This document shows, in pieces, positions 29,063-40,302 of a stretch of DNA of 64,000 nt. Position numbers and translations under genes: made by a program. Origin of the DNA: Xanthomonas theicola (GTDB lineage: Bacteria; Pseudomonadota; Gammaproteobacteria; Xanthomonadales; Xanthomonadaceae); the NCBI RefSeq assembly GCF_014236795.1, contig NZ_CP049017.1, positions 3,326,001 through 3,390,000 of the forward strand, given 5' to 3'. The notes below the pieces were generated by a model. The model worked only from the letters and a program-made list of their open reading frames with translations. It ran no database searches and was not told the DNA's origin. Within the stretch, counting starts at the first letter, position 1. The number at the start of each line of letters is the position of its first letter.

Positions 29063-30216
29063 TCGTCTCCTCCACCACCGACTACCGCGCCGCCGCGCAG
29101 CGCCGGCTGCCGCCGTTCCTGTTCCACTACATTGACGGCGGCGCCTACGCCGAGCGCACGCTGCGGCGCAACGTCGCCGACCTGGCCGACATCGCGCTGC
29201 GCCAGCGGGTGCTGCGCAACATGGCCACGCTGGACCTGGAAACGGAGCTGTTCGGCGAGCGTCTGGCGCTGCCGCTGGCGCTGGGCCCGGTCGGCCTGAC
29301 CGGCATGTACGCGCGCCGCGGCGAAGTGCAGGCGGCGCGCGCGGCGGCGGCCAAGGGCGTGCCGTTCACCCTGTCCACGGTGTCGGTGTGCCCGATCGAG
29401 GAAGTGGCGCCGGCGATCGACCGGCCGCTATGGTTCCAGTTGTACGTGCTCAAGGACCGCGGCTTCATGCGCAACGCGCTGGAGCGGGCCAAGGCCGCCG
29501 GCGTGCGCACGCTGGTGTTCACCGTGGACATGCCCACGCCCGGCGCGCGCTACCGCGACGCGCATTCGGGCATGAGCGGGCCCAACGCGACGCTGCGGCG
29601 CTTGCTGCAGGCCGCCACCCACCCGCGCTGGGCCTGGGACGTGGGCCTGCTGGGGCGGCCGCACGACCTGGGCAACATCTCCACCTACCGCGGCCACCCG
29701 ACTGCGCTGGCCGACTACATCGGCTGGATCGGCGCCAACTTCGACCCGTCGATCACGTGGAAGGATCTGGAATGGATCCGCGCGTTCTGGAGCGGGCCGA
29801 TGCTGATCAAAGGCATCCTCGACCCGGCCGATGCCCGCGAGGCGGTGCGCTTCGGCGCCGATGGCATCATCGTCTCCAACCATGGCGGGCGCCAGCTCGA
29901 CGGCGTGCTGTCCAGCGCGCGCGCGCTGCCGGCCATCGCCGATGCAGTCAAGGGCCAGTTGAAGATCCTGGCCGACTCCGGCATCCGCAGCGGCCTGGAC
30001 GTGGTGCGCATGCTCGCGCTCGGCGCCGACGCGGTGCTGCTCGGCCGCGCCTTCGTCTATGCGCTGGCAGCGGCCGGCCAGGCCGGGGTGGAGAACCTGC
30101 TGGCGCTGATGGAACAGGAAATGCGCGTGGCGATGACCCTGACCGGCGCCGACTCCATCGCCGCGATCTCGCGCGACGCGCTGGCGCAGGCCGAGCGCGT
30201 GGCCGCGGCCGCGTAA
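29059..30216 (+). CDS. lldD: L-lactate dehydrogenase (FMN, respiratory)
   Basis: A 385-residue FMN-dependent alpha-hydroxyacid oxidase-family enzyme that oxidises L-lactate to pyruvate and feeds electrons to quinones at the inner membrane. Family features include [13 protein letters not shown] near the N-terminus, the FMN-binding [16 protein letters not shown], the catalytic His in [10 protein letters not shown] and the phosphate-binding [20 protein letters not shown]. It overlaps the regulator's stop (ATGA), so the two are translationally coupled. No lactate permease is adjacent. Confidence 0.96.
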   Translation: MIVSSTTDYRAAAQRRLPPFLFHYIDGGAYAERTLRRNVADLADIALRQRVLRNMATLDLETELFGERLALPLALGPVGLTGMYARRGEVQAARAAAAKGVPFTLSTVSVCPIEEVAPAIDRPLWFQLYVLKDRGFMRNALERAKAAGVRTLVFTVDMPTPGARYRDAHSGMSGPNATLRRLLQAATHPRWAWDVGLLGRPHDLGNISTYRGHPTALADYIGWIGANFDPSITWKDLEWIRAFWSGPMLIKGILDPADAREAVRFGADGIIVSNHGGRQLDGVLSSARALPAIADAVKGQLKILADSGIRSGLDVVRMLALGADAVLLGRAFVYALAAAGQAGVENLLALMEQEMRVAMTLTGADSIAAISRDALAQAERVAAAA

Positions 30217-30318
30217 AGCGCGCGCGCTGCGCCGGCGCGTGCCGCGCATGCAGCGCGAGCGCCGCGGCTGGCCGGCGGGCGCGAGCCTGCGGCGCAGCGC
30301 TGGCCCGCAGCGGCTCCG

Positions 30319-31719
30319 CTACGGCGCGACGGCCTGCGGCGCCGCCAGCGCCCGCGCCAACACCGCATAGATCCGATCGTCGCCGGATTGGGCGACGTTG
30401 AAGCGCAGGAAGCGGCCGGCGCGCAAGGATTGGCTGAAGGCGTTGCCCGGCGCCAGCACCACGCCCTCGCGCAGGCAGGTGCGGGCCAGCGCGGCGGCAT
30501 CGACGCCGGGCGGCAGCTGGCACCAGACGAACATGCCCGAGCGCGGCACCAGCCAGGGGCTGATCCCGAGCGGCGCGAGCCGGGCCAGGGTGTATGGCAT
30601 CGCCTGTGCCAGCCGCTGCCGCAGCGTCTGCAGATGCCGGCGGTAGCCGCTGTCGGTCAGCACCGCCAGCAGGAGCTCGGCCGCGATGCGGCCGCCGCCG
30701 AAGCTGGTCGCGATCTTGAGGTCGGCCAGGCCCTCGATCCAGTCGGCGCGCGCGGCGATGTAGCCGCAGCGCAGTGCGGCCGAGATGGTCTTGGAAAAGC
30801 TGCCGATCTGGATGACCCGCGCCAGGCCGTCGAAGGCGGCCAGCCGCGGCGCCGCGGTGGATTCGAAGTCGGCGAAGATGTCGTCTTCCACCACGATCAG
30901 GCCGGCGTTGCCGGCCAGCGTCAGCACCCGGTGCGCGATCGCCGGCGAGAGCACCGCGCCGGTGGGATTGTGGATGCCCGAATTGGTGATGTAGAGCCTG
31001 GGCGCATGCGCCTGCAACGCGGCCGCGAACGCCGCCACGTCGGGTCCGTGCGCGGTGTGCGGCACGCCGATCGGCCGCGCCCGGTGCGCCTTGAGCAGGG
31101 CGTGGAAGTTGAAGTAGCAGGGATCGTCCACCAGCACCGTATCCCCGGGCTGCAGCAGGAACCGGCAGATCAGATCGATGGCCTGGGTCCCGGATTCGGC
31201 GAGCATGATCTGTTCGGGCGCGGCCTCGACGCCGTTGGCCGCCAGGCGCCGGGCCAGCAGCTGGCGCAGCAGCGGATCGCCCAGCGGCGTGGCGTACTCG
31301 GTCAATGCCGGCGCTTCGGCGCGGGCCAGGGCGCGCAGCGCGCGGCGCATCCCGTCCTCGTACAGCCACGCTGGCGGCAGCCAGCCACAGCCCGGCTTGA
31401 GCGTGCCGGCATCGGTTTCCAGCGACTGCCGCGACACCCACAATGGATCGATCTGCCGGTCCAGGTGCGGCCCGAGCCGCGCCAGCGCCAGCGGCGCCGC
31501 CGGCCCGGTCACGTAGTAGCCAGAACCCGGGCGCGACACCAGCTCGCCCTCGGCCACCAGCCGCGCGTACGCCTCGACCACGGTCGAGACCGACAGCCGC
31601 ATGGCCCGTGCCTGCGCGCGCACCGACGGCAGGCGCGTCCCCGGCGGGTAGCTGCGGGCGGCGATGCGGGAGCGGATCTGGGCCATCACCGCGGCGATGC
31701 GGGTGCTGTCCTGCGCCAT
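30319..31719 (-). CDS. MocR-type regulator (GntR helix-turn-helix fused to aminotransferase)
   Basis: A 466-residue fusion. Residues 1-75 form a GntR winged helix (YPPGTRLPSVRAQARAMRLS then VSTVVEAYARLVAEGELVSR). The rest is a fold-type I PLP aminotransferase domain with the Schiff-base Lys in IGSFSKTISAALRCGYI and the Asp/Asn contacts around NSGIHNPTGAVLSP. Such proteins act as transcription factors that sense an amine or PLP-linked ligand. The gene is divergent from a DMT exporter with 119 bases between starts, so that exporter is the likely target. Confidence 0.9.
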   Translation of the reverse strand: MAQDSTRIAAVMAQIRSRIAARSYPPGTRLPSVRAQARAMRLSVSTVVEAYARLVAEGELVSRPGSGYYVTGPAAPLALARLGPHLDRQIDPLWVSRQSLETDAGTLKPGCGWLPPAWLYEDGMRRALRALARAEAPALTEYATPLGDPLLRQLLARRLAANGVEAAPEQIMLAESGTQAIDLICRFLLQPGDTVLVDDPCYFNFHALLKAHRARPIGVPHTAHGPDVAAFAAALQAHAPRLYITNSGIHNPTGAVLSPAIAHRVLTLAGNAGLIVVEDDIFADFESTAAPRLAAFDGLARVIQIGSFSKTISAALRCGYIAARADWIEGLADLKIATSFGGGRIAAELLLAVLTDSGYRRHLQTLRQRLAQAMPYTLARLAPLGISPWLVPRSGMFVWCQLPPGVDAAALARTCLREGVVLAPGNAFSQSLRAGRFLRFNVAQSGDDRIYAVLARALAAPQAVAP

Positions 31720-31838
31720 GGCGACCTCAACTGTAGTGGCCGCAGAAGCCTAACAGTTATCTCCGATTGTATTGGACCGTACCTGTCGCCGCCGCGGCCG
31801 CCGGTGCTCTACTGTCCTCCCCCTGCACGGAGACGGCG
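31720..31838. promoter_or_regulatory. Divergent control region of the MocR regulator and DMT exporter
   Basis: The 119-base gap is AT-richer around 31750-31785 than its flanks. No clean pair of repeats could be defined by eye, so the binding site is not located. MocR proteins typically bind such divergent gaps. Confidence 0.4.
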
Positions 31839-32702
31839 ATGGCAACGCACTGGAACGGATGGCGCAATGGCTTCATCGGCGTGGCGATCTTCGCCGGCTC
31901 GCTGCCGGCCACGCGCGCCGCGGTCATGGACCTGGACCCGACCTTCCTGACCTGCGCACGGGCGAGCATCGCCGCCCTGGCCGGACTGGCCTGCCTGCTC
32001 ACGCTGCGCCAGCGACGCCCGGCGGCGGCGGACCTGCCGGCGCTGGCGATCGTCTCCCTGGGCTGTGTGATCGGCTTCCCGCTGCTGACCGCGCTGGCCT
32101 TGCGGCACGTCTCCTCCGCGCATTCCATCGTGTTCGTCGGGCTGCTGCCGTTGTGCACCGCGCTGTTCGGCGTGCTGCGCGGCGGCGAGCGCCCCAGGGC
32201 GGGTTTCTGGCTGTTCTCGCTGCTCGGCAGCGGGCTGGTGGCCGGCTATGCGGCCATGCACGGCGCCGGCGCGGCGCGGCACGGCGATCTGCTGATGCTC
32301 GCCGCCGTGGTGGTGTGCGGGCTCGGCTATGCCGAAGGCGCACGCCTGGCGCGCACCCTGGGCGGCTGGCAGGTCATCAGTTGGGCGCTGCTGCTGGCGC
32401 TGCCGGTCATGCTGCCCGCCACCCTGCTCACCATGCCGGATTCGTTCGCGCATGTCGGTGCACCGGCGTGGATCGGGCTGGGCTACGTGGCCCTGTTCAG
32501 CATGCTGATCGGCTTCGTGTTCTGGTATCGCGGGCTGGCCCAGGGCGGTATCGCGGCGGTGTCACAGCTGCAGCTGCTGCAGCCCTTTCTCGGCCTGGCC
32601 CTGGCCGCACTGCTGCTGCACGAGGCGGTCAGCGCGGCGATGCTGGCGGTGGCGCTGGGCACGGTGCTGTGCGTGGCCGGGGCGAAGAAGTTCGCCAGCT
32701 GA
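31839..32702 (+). CDS. EamA/DMT superfamily exporter
   Basis: A 287-residue inner-membrane transporter with two EamA repeats and about ten hydrophobic helices. The start is ATG 31839, preceded by CGGAGA seven bases away, rather than the upstream ATG at 31767. The second repeat ends with LLQPFLGLALAALLLHEAVS, a typical EamA signature. Family members export amino acids and other metabolites. The substrate here is unknown; the neighbouring MocR regulator hints at an amino-acid-like compound. Confidence 0.85.
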   Translation: MATHWNGWRNGFIGVAIFAGSLPATRAAVMDLDPTFLTCARASIAALAGLACLLTLRQRRPAAADLPALAIVSLGCVIGFPLLTALALRHVSSAHSIVFVGLLPLCTALFGVLRGGERPRAGFWLFSLLGSGLVAGYAAMHGAGAARHGDLLMLAAVVVCGLGYAEGARLARTLGGWQVISWALLLALPVMLPATLLTMPDSFAHVGAPAWIGLGYVALFSMLIGFVFWYRGLAQGGIAAVSQLQLLQPFLGLALAALLLHEAVSAAMLAVALGTVLCVAGAKKFAS

Positions 32703-33050
32703 TCCGCTGCGGATCGCGCGTGGCGCGCCCTGCCCCGCCTTGCGCCGCGCCGCCTTGGCCGCCTTGGCCGGCCTGGTCTTGGCCGCGGACTTGGCTGCGG
32801 ACTTGGCGGGTTTCTTGGCCATGTCCTTGGCCGCCTTCTTGGTCGCTTTCCTGGCCGGCCGCTTCGCCGTCTTGCCCACCGGCACCGACTCCGCGCTGGG
32901 CCGGGGCGCGGCGGTTGGCGCCCAGGCGCTTCTGCAACCACCACATGAAATCGACCACGTTGGTGGCCGCGTCCTCGCACTGCGACGCATTGGCCTCGGC
33001 GTCCACCTGGGTGGTGCCTTCCTGTGCCTTGATCCGCTTCCGGATCACCG
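32703..33050 (-). pseudogene. Lys/Ala-rich (histone H1-like) protein, frames out of register
   Basis: One minus-strand frame gives a plausible N-terminal part (RKRIKAQEGTTQVDAEANAS then QCEDAATNVVDFMWWLQKRL). Near 32910 the coding character moves to another frame, which reads as a KKAAKDMAKKPAKSAAKSAA-type tail like bacterial histone H1-like proteins. That frame has no stop before the antisense end of the exporter gene. A frameshifted DNA-binding protein gene is my reading; the K/A tail could also be a chance product of GCC-AAG repeats. Confidence 0.35.
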
Positions 33051-33232
33051 CATGGCCGTACCCCACACGCAGGCGAGCACGATCAGGAAGACAAAGGTAA
33101 TGCGACCCAGAGAATTTTCGTCGCGGACACGGGCGTTTGCTCCTTTCCGGAGCAAGGTCGACGCGGGCGGAGGACGTTTTCAAAGGTGGTCGGGAAACAT
33201 CGCAGGCTGGCGTGCGAATGTCGGCGCTGCGA

Positions 33233-33749
33233 TCAGGCATCGGGGTTCCCGCCCCCAGTGTAGGCGCGGAAAGCCGTCACGAGATGGTCGAAGACGGTGG
33301 CGATTCGCGGTGTCCGACGGAGATCCTCATGCGACACGATCCAGGTGTCGAACGCGTGGACCGTCAGATCGGGCAACACCGCGACGAGATCGATGCCAGC
33401 GTCCCCGATCGGTGCGTGCAGGACACCGATCCCGAGACCGGCCCGGATCGCCGCAGCCTGGGCGGCATGGCTGTCCGTGCGGATCGCAAAGCTGGCGCGC
33501 GACAAGGCCGTGTCGAGCGCCGCCACGATCGAGAGATCGCCCGCCGCACGATCCGGACCGATCAGCGCATGGTCGGACAGATCCGCCACGGACCTCGGCA
33601 GACCGTGCCGCGCGATATAGGCGCGATGCGCGAACAAGCGCAGTGGGATGGCGCCGACATGCCGGGCGACCAGCGCCTCCTGACGCGGGCGGTACATGCG
33701 GACCGCGACGTCCGCTTCTTGGTCGAGAAGGTCGGCTGAGAGGTTGCTG
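33233..33749 (-). pseudogene. LysR-type regulator, C-terminal half, cut by an insertion sequence
   Basis: The frame reads ADLLDQEADVAVRMYRPRQE, then HGLPRSVADLSDHALIGPDR and RAGLGIGVLHAPIGDAGIDL, typical of the second half of a LysR substrate-binding domain. The winged helix and first half are missing: similarity stops at 33749, exactly where the IS5-type end begins at 33750. No N-terminal part was found on the far side of the insertion nest, so the other half has been deleted. Confidence 0.8.
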
Positions 33750-34043
33750 AGAACCTGTTCACGATCTTTTGAGTAGTAGTGTCAGGAATGCCAGGTGGAT
33801 GAACTGCAAGCTGGTGTTGCGTTTGCGCTCGCAGTTCTTCCATAGCCTTCGGTTCTTTTCCAGCCACGCAAAGCTGCGTTCGACGCTCCAGCGCTTGGGC
33901 ATGACCTTGAAGATGTGCAGTTCGCTGCGTTTGGCGATCTGCACCGTGACTTGCTTGCCCAGGATCTCTCGTACGCCTTCGGCGAACGGTTCTGCGGTAT
34001 AGCCGCTATCGCACAACAGGCTTTGCACGTGTCCCAGGTTCGG
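33750..34043 (-). mobile_element. IS5-family element, 3' fragment (copy 1)
   Basis: The outer end AGAACCTGTTCACGATC is shared with copy 2 at 37344. Within it, a minus-strand frame (33759-34028) encodes the transposase C-terminus (CDSGYTAEPFAEGVREILGK to WLEKNRRLWKNCERK), including the last Asp and Glu regions of the DDE core. The copy stops abruptly near 34043 at an unrelated IS3 fragment. The two copies face opposite ways and differ by a few bases. Confidence 0.8.
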
Positions 34044-34379
34044 GTTCTACCCCGAAATCACGGCCGGTTGTGAAAGGGTGGAAAACTTCAAATCCTCTCT
34101 GTCAATCCTTCGCCGCATCCTTGGGTTGTGGCGCCGCTCGATGTATTGGAACACATCGGCTCTTGCCGCATCGAGTGTCGGATAGGTCATGCGGTAGATC
34201 CGTTCGCGCTTGAGCAGGCCAAAGAAGCCCTCGCATGCGGCGTTGTCTGCGCAGTGACCCACGGCGCTCATCGAGCACACCAGGGTGTTGGTCAGCAAAT
34301 ACGTCTGATAGTCACCGCTTCGAAACTGACTGCCTCTATCCGAATGCAAGATCACCGGTTCGTCGCCCTGTCGCTGCCC
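34044..34379 (-). mobile_element. IS3-family transposase, C-terminal fragment
   Basis: A minus-strand frame ending at 34047 reads VILHSDRGSQFRSGDYQTYL then AACEGFFGLLKRERIYRMTY, holding the second Asp and the Glu of an IS3-type DDE domain. The upstream part is cut at 34379/34380 by the next IS3 element. It belongs to a different IS3 subgroup from its neighbour. Confidence 0.75.
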
Positions 34380-34414
34380 CGACGTCCCCCCGCTTCAGTA
34401 GCGGGGCTCTTTAG

Positions 34415-35576
34415 GGATAGTCTGATCAACGCGGTCGGAGGATGAGGCAAGCCATATCGACCACGCCCACGGCGCTCAGACCCTCGGTTTTTCGCCGTTT
34501 CCGGCGCATTTCCGGGGTATTTCCCGGATTACAGGCACACCCTCCCCACGACAGGCAGCAACTGCTTTCGCTTCAGCCACAGGTTCGACAGCGCAAACAG
34601 CGTCAGCACTTGCGCCGTGTTCTTCGCCAGGCCGCGATAGCGCACCTTGACGTAGCCAAACTGGCGCTTGATCACCCGGAACGGATGCTCCACCTTCGCC
34701 CTCAGGCTGGCCTTGGCGTGCTCCCAGCGCTGTGCCCACTTCAATTCGCGCTTGCTCTTGATCTGCTTCAGCTTCGAGGGCTTCTCCGCGATCAGATAGC
34801 GCAGCTTGCGCTTGCTCGCCATCTCCTCGCGCTTGGCCAGCCCGGTGTAGCCGCTGTCGCCGCATACCGTGTCTTCCTTGCCGTGCAGCAGCTTGTGCGC
34901 CTGGGTGATATCTGCGGCGTTGGCCGCCGTGCATTCCAAGTGGTGCACCAGCCCGGACTCATCGTCCACGCCGATGTGCGCTTTCATCCCGAAGTAGTAC
35001 TGATTGCCCTTCTTGGTCTGGTGCATTTCCGGGTCGCGCTCGCCGTTCTTGTTCTTGGTCGAGCTGGGCGCGGCAATGATCGTGGCGTCCACGATGGTGC
35101 CGCCGCGCAGGCTCTGGCCCTTGCGCGATAGGTGCGCGTTGACCCGGTTGAACAGCGTGCGCGCCAGATCGTGCGTCTCCAGCAACCGGCGGAAGTTGAG
35201 GATCGTGGTCTCGTCCGGCACCTCATCCAACCCGCCGATCCTGGCGAAACGGCGCATCGACGCCGTGTCGTACAAGGCTTCTTCCGCGCCCGGGTCGCTC
35301 AGTGCGTACCACTGCTGCAGAAAGTGGATGCGCAGCATTGTCTCCAGCGGGTACGGCTGACGGCCCGGATGGCCCGACTTCGGATAGTGCGGCGCGATCA
35401 GCGCCAGCAGGTCTTTCCACGGCACCACCTGATCCATCTCGGCCAGCAACCTTTCGCGCCGCGTCTGCTTGCGCTTGCCGTTGTACTCCGCGTCGCCGAA
35501 AGACAATTGCATCGTCGTTGTCCTGTTGGGCTTTGTACGATTGTCGCAGGATCAGAGGGAGTTGTTCAGACCATCC
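34415..35576 (-). mobile_element. IS5-family element, complete, with target duplication
   Basis: A 1162-bp element with terminal inverted repeats GGATAGTCTGATCAAC (left) and the inverse of GGATGGTCTGAACAAC (right), 14 of 16 matching. A 4-base target duplication TTAG is at 34411-34414 and 35577-35580 and fits the YTAR target of IS5 elements. It has inserted at the stop codon of the host IS3 transposase without changing the encoded protein. Confidence 0.9.
34529..35512 (-). CDS. IS5-family transposase, apparently intact
   Basis: A 327-residue transposase filling the complete IS5 element. The N-terminal DUF772-type region (PYPLETMLRIHFLQQWYALS) is followed by the DDE catalytic residues: Asp in GTIVDATIIAAPS, Asp in VCGDSGYTG and Glu in KVEHPFRVIKRQFGYVKVRY. 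It has no frameshift or internal stop, so the element could be mobile. Several related full-length copies are typical of Xanthomonas genomes; copy number here cannot be judged. Confidence 0.93.
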   Translation of the reverse strand: MQLSFGDAEYNGKRKQTRRERLLAEMDQVVPWKDLLALIAPHYPKSGHPGRQPYPLETMLRIHFLQQWYALSDPGAEEALYDTASMRRFARIGGLDEVPDETTILNFRRLLETHDLARTLFNRVNAHLSRKGQSLRGGTIVDATIIAAPSSTKNKNGERDPEMHQTKKGNQYYFGMKAHIGVDDESGLVHHLECTAANAADITQAHKLLHGKEDTVCGDSGYTGLAKREEMASKRKLRYLIAEKPSKLKQIKSKRELKWAQRWEHAKASLRAKVEHPFRVIKRQFGYVKVRYRGLAKNTAQVLTLFALSNLWLKRKQLLPVVGRVCL

Positions 35577-36431
35577 TTAGAGTCCGGGTTTCATCGTAGC
35601 GGCTTTGGCCGCTAGCTGTTGGGCATAGGCGGCCGGGGTCAGGCCGCCCAAGATCTTCTTCGGTCGCTCCTCGTTATATTCCCGTCGCCAGGTCTCGATC
35701 TCGGTGCGGGCGTGCAGCAGCGTCGGGAACCAGTGCTCGTTGAGGCATTCGTCGCGCAGGCGGCCGTTGAAGCTCTCGATGTAGGCGTTCTGGTTCGGCT
35801 TGCCTGGCTGGATCAAGCGCAGCTGCACACCGCGCTCGTGGGCCCACGTCACCATCGTCTTGCCGCAGAACTCCTTGCCGTTGTCGGTGCGGATCACCTG
35901 CGGCAGACCCCGTGTCAGCGCCAGCCGATCCAGCACCCGGGCCACGCCGTGGCCGGAGATGGCCCGCTCCACCTCGATCGCCACCGCCTCGTGCGTGGCA
36001 TCGTCGACGATGGTCAGGGCCTTGAGCACCCGGCCCTCGGCGGTGCGGTCGAACACGAAGTCCATCGACCAGACCTGGTTGGCGGTTCCAGGCCGAAGCA
36101 ACGGTTGGCGCTCGCCCAGCAGCACCTTCTTCCGCTTGCGCCGGCGCACCTGCAACCTGGCCTCCTGATACAGCCGTTCCACCCGCTTGTAGTTCACCGG
36201 CCACTGCTCCTGCCGCAGCTTCAGATAGATCATCCCGACGCCGTAGCGCTTGTACCGCTGCGCTAGCGCCAGGATCCGCTCGCGCAGCTCGACGTTGCGA
36301 TCCGGACGTGGGACGTAGCGCAGCGCGCTGGCGCTCATCCGCACCACGGCCAGCGCCCGCCGCTCAGGGAGCCCGCGCTCCATCAGGTGCCGCACCAGCA
36401 TCCTGCGCGCCGGTGCGGTCACCACTTTTTT
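35577..36431 (-). CDS. IS3-family OrfB (integrase), made by -1 frameshifting
   Basis: OrfB continues from the slip site as [20 protein letters not shown], then carries a helix region and the rve integrase core with Asp in [10 protein letters not shown], Asp in [12 protein letters not shown] and Glu in [16 protein letters not shown]. It has no start codon of its own near the slip site, in keeping with synthesis as an OrfAB fusion. Its TAA stop (35577-35579) lies in the TTAG duplicated by the IS5 insertion and is retained. The frame is intact. Confidence 0.9.
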   Translation of the reverse strand, partial: KKVVTAPARRMLVRHLMERGLPERRALAVVRMSASALRYVPRPDRNVELRERILALAQRYKRYGVGMIYLKLRQEQWPVNYKRVERLYQEARLQVRRRKRKKVLLGERQPLLRPGTANQVWSMDFVFDRTAEGRVLKALTIVDDATHEAVAIEVERAISGHGVARVLDRLALTRGLPQVIRTDNGKEFCGKTMVTWAHERGVQLRLIQPGKPNQNAYIESFNGRLRDECLNEHWFPTLLHARTEIETWRREYNEERPKKILGGLTPAAYAQQLAAKAATMKPGL

Positions 36432-36688
36432 CGCAGGGCGTCCTTGATGACGTCGTTCTCGAACAGCTGCTCGGCCAGCAGCTTCTTCAGCCGCGTGTTC
36501 TCCGCCTCCAGCTCCTTGAGCCGCTTGGCCTCCGGCACGCTCATGCCGCCGAACTTGCTGCGCCACAGGTAGTAGGAGGCCTCGCTGAACCCGTGCCGCC
36601 GGCACAGGTCCTTCACCGCCACGCCGGCTTCGGCCTCACGCAGGAAGCCGATGATCTGCTCTTCGGAAAAGCGCTTCTTCACGTCCAA
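36419..36688 (-). CDS. IS3-family OrfA (helix-turn-helix protein)
   Basis: An 89-residue DNA-binding protein with the helix-turn-helix [20 protein letters not shown] and a leucine-zipper-like helix ([18 protein letters not shown]). It ends DALRKKW just after the slippery heptamer A-AAA-AAG (minus strand, 36431-36425), where a -1 shift opens OrfB. Confidence 0.92.
   Translation of the reverse strand: MDVKKRFSEEQIIGFLREAEAGVAVKDLCRRHGFSEASYYLWRSKFGGMSVPEAKRLKELEAENTRLKKLLAEQLFENDVIKDALRKKW
36425..36431 (-). promoter_or_regulatory. Programmed -1 frameshift heptamer
   Basis: The minus strand reads A-AAA-AAG in the orfA frame, four codons before the orfA stop. Slipping back one base yields the OrfAB transposase, the standard arrangement in IS3 elements. 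Confidence 0.85.
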
Positions 36689-36751
36689 TCTCCGTCTCGT
36701 TGGGGATTGGACTCCAAATCGCCGTGCTACTCAAAACCGGGGGGACGTCGA

Positions 36752-37344
36752 GTGGAGCGAACCAGACGATGAAGGAGTGAGCCTGCTGGAGCGGGCGCTC
36801 AAAAAATCAGGTTGGCGCGGCCCGCCAGAGACAGGGGCGCAACGCTTGCAGCACGTTCTTGATCGTGGACGCACAGAGCGTGAAGAACACGGACACGGCC
36901 GGCCAGAAGGGTTATGACGCGGGCAAGAAGGTCTCGGGGATCAAGCGTCGCATCGCCGTCGATACCCAAGGCCTGCCGCATGCGGTCGCGGTGACGAGGG
37001 CGGAAGTGACCGACCGCAAAGGCGCGCTCCAATCCCTGGATCGTTGCAAGCCGAACCTGGGACACGTGCAAAGCCTGTTGTGCGATAGCGGCTATACCGG
37101 AGAACCATTCGCCGAAGGCGTACGAGAGATCCTGGGCAAGCAAGTCACGGTGCAGATCGCCAAACGCAGCGAACTGCACACCTTCAAGGTCATGCCCAAG
37201 CGCTGGAGCGTCGAACGCAGCTTTGCGTGGCTGGAAAAGAACCGAAGGCTATGGAAGAACTGCGAGCGCAAGCTCAACACCAGCTTGCAGTTCATCCACC
37301 TGGCATGCCTGACACTACTACTCAAAAGATCGTGAACAGGTTCT
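36752..37344 (+). mobile_element. IS5-family element, 3' two-thirds (copy 2), frameshifted transposase
   Basis: The plus-strand frame enters at 36752 as EWSEPDDEGVSLLERALKKS. After a one-base shift near 36810 it continues as RQGRNACSTFLIVDAQSVKN and runs to KNCERKLNTSLQFIHLACLT at 37335. The DDE residues are present (VDAQSVKN, CDSGYTGEP, and the Glu in VERSFAWLEK). The 5' end was removed by the IS3 element at 36751. Its outer end matches copy 1 at 33750 in inverted orientation. Confidence 0.8.
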
Positions 37345-37451
37345 AAGCAGGGTCGCAGGTACGCCGGCACCACGACGCTCCCGAGTCTGCTTCGGACTTG
37401 ACTCCACTTCAGGCGGGTCCGCCCGGACGGCCGCCCGGGCCCGAGCCCGGC

Positions 37452-37976
37452 TTACCGGCAGGCCTTGCCTTCCACCTGCATCTGCACCGCGTACATCGGC
37501 ACTTGTGCGATCTTGCCGGCGATGGCCTGCCGCTTGGCCTCTTCCAGATAGATGCGCGACTGGCCCTGTCCGTCCAGGGCCGGCTTGCCGTCGGCCGGCT
37601 TGCGCCAGACCCGCACCACCGCCTGCTGGGTCGGGCATCCGGCGCTGGGCACGCGGATCAGATCATTGAATTTCCAGCCCGCCGCTTCGCTGGGCCTGGC
37701 CTGGTCGAACTCCACCAGCTTGGCGCGCGGCTGGCAGGTGGGGCTGCTGCGGACCGCGGAAAGCCGGTATGGCTGCGCCGCATCGCCGGTGTAGATTCCT
37801 TCGAAGCGCACGCAGGCCTCGGGGATCTGCCGGATCGTGTGCACCACGCCGACCGCCTGTGCGGTCCCCGGCTGGCGTTGCAGTTCCGGCACTGGATCGG
37901 CCGCCAGTGCCGCGCAGGCGCACAGGCACAGGCCGAACGCCGAAGCGAACGCGCGCGCAGGGATCGTCGATTGCAT
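37452..37976 (-). CDS. Secreted protein of unknown function
   Basis: A 174-residue protein with a signal peptide ([20 protein letters not shown]) and a mature part holding several cysteines ([24 protein letters not shown] and the C-terminal KACR), which suggests disulfides. AAGGAG seven to eight bases upstream supports ATG 37976 over the in-frame ATG at 38045. No family was recognised. The gene is divergent from hppA, 250 bases apart, and ends about 100 bases from the insertion nest. Confidence 0.75.
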   Translation of the reverse strand: MQSTIPARAFASAFGLCLCACAALAADPVPELQRQPGTAQAVGVVHTIRQIPEACVRFEGIYTGDAAQPYRLSAVRSSPTCQPRAKLVEFDQARPSEAAGWKFNDLIRVPSAGCPTQQAVVRVWRKPADGKPALDGQGQSRIYLEEAKRQAIAGKIAQVPMYAVQMQVEGKACR

Positions 37977-38226
37977 CGGTTTGCTCCTTGAAAGCAATGT
38001 GCAACGCTGCCATGCGCAGACTGAACCGAGTGCAAAGGTACGCACGCGGCTGGCGATGGCCAGGGGTCAGGCGCATACTCGGCCCGGTTCAGGTCAGGTC
38101 GAACATTGCGATACGCACCACTGGCGCGTTGCTGCCGCGGAGTCGTTGCATGCGTCGGACTCCTTTCGGTGTGATGCCGCTGTACGTCCCACCGCTTGGG
38201 CGACATCCACATCCTTGGGAGGGGTC

Positions 38227-40254
<2,028 letters not shown>

Positions 40255-40259
40255 GCGGC

Positions 40260-40292
40260 CCGGCGCCGGCGCTGGTGGCCGGCCGGCGCCGG
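40260..40292. terminator. Hairpin between convergent hppA and the small secreted-protein gene
   Basis: CCGGCGCCGGC pairs perfectly with GCCGGCGCCGG (11 bp) around an 11-base loop, 5 bases after the hppA stop and 10 bases from the end of the convergent gene. No T-run follows; it may serve both directions. Confidence 0.55.
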
Positions 40293-40302
40293 CATGCAGC
40301 TG

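Larger units (their letters stand above)
34380..36751 (-). mobile_element. IS3-family element, complete but interrupted by an IS5 element
   Basis: Perfect 12-base terminal inverted repeats (CGACGTCCCCCC at 34380-34391, inverse at 36740-36751) bound the element. Removing the IS5 insertion and its 4-base duplication leaves about 1206 bp, normal for IS3. It carries orfA and orfB with a slippery heptamer. The flanks (CCC left, AGT right) show no target duplication, so its insertion was accompanied or followed by a rearrangement. Confidence 0.85.

Noticed and set aside
33750..37344. A composite transposon with cargo genes bounded by the two IS5 copies
   Set aside because: Both copies are truncated at their inner ends and nothing but other insertion sequences lies between them, so there is no cargo and no evidence of joint mobility.
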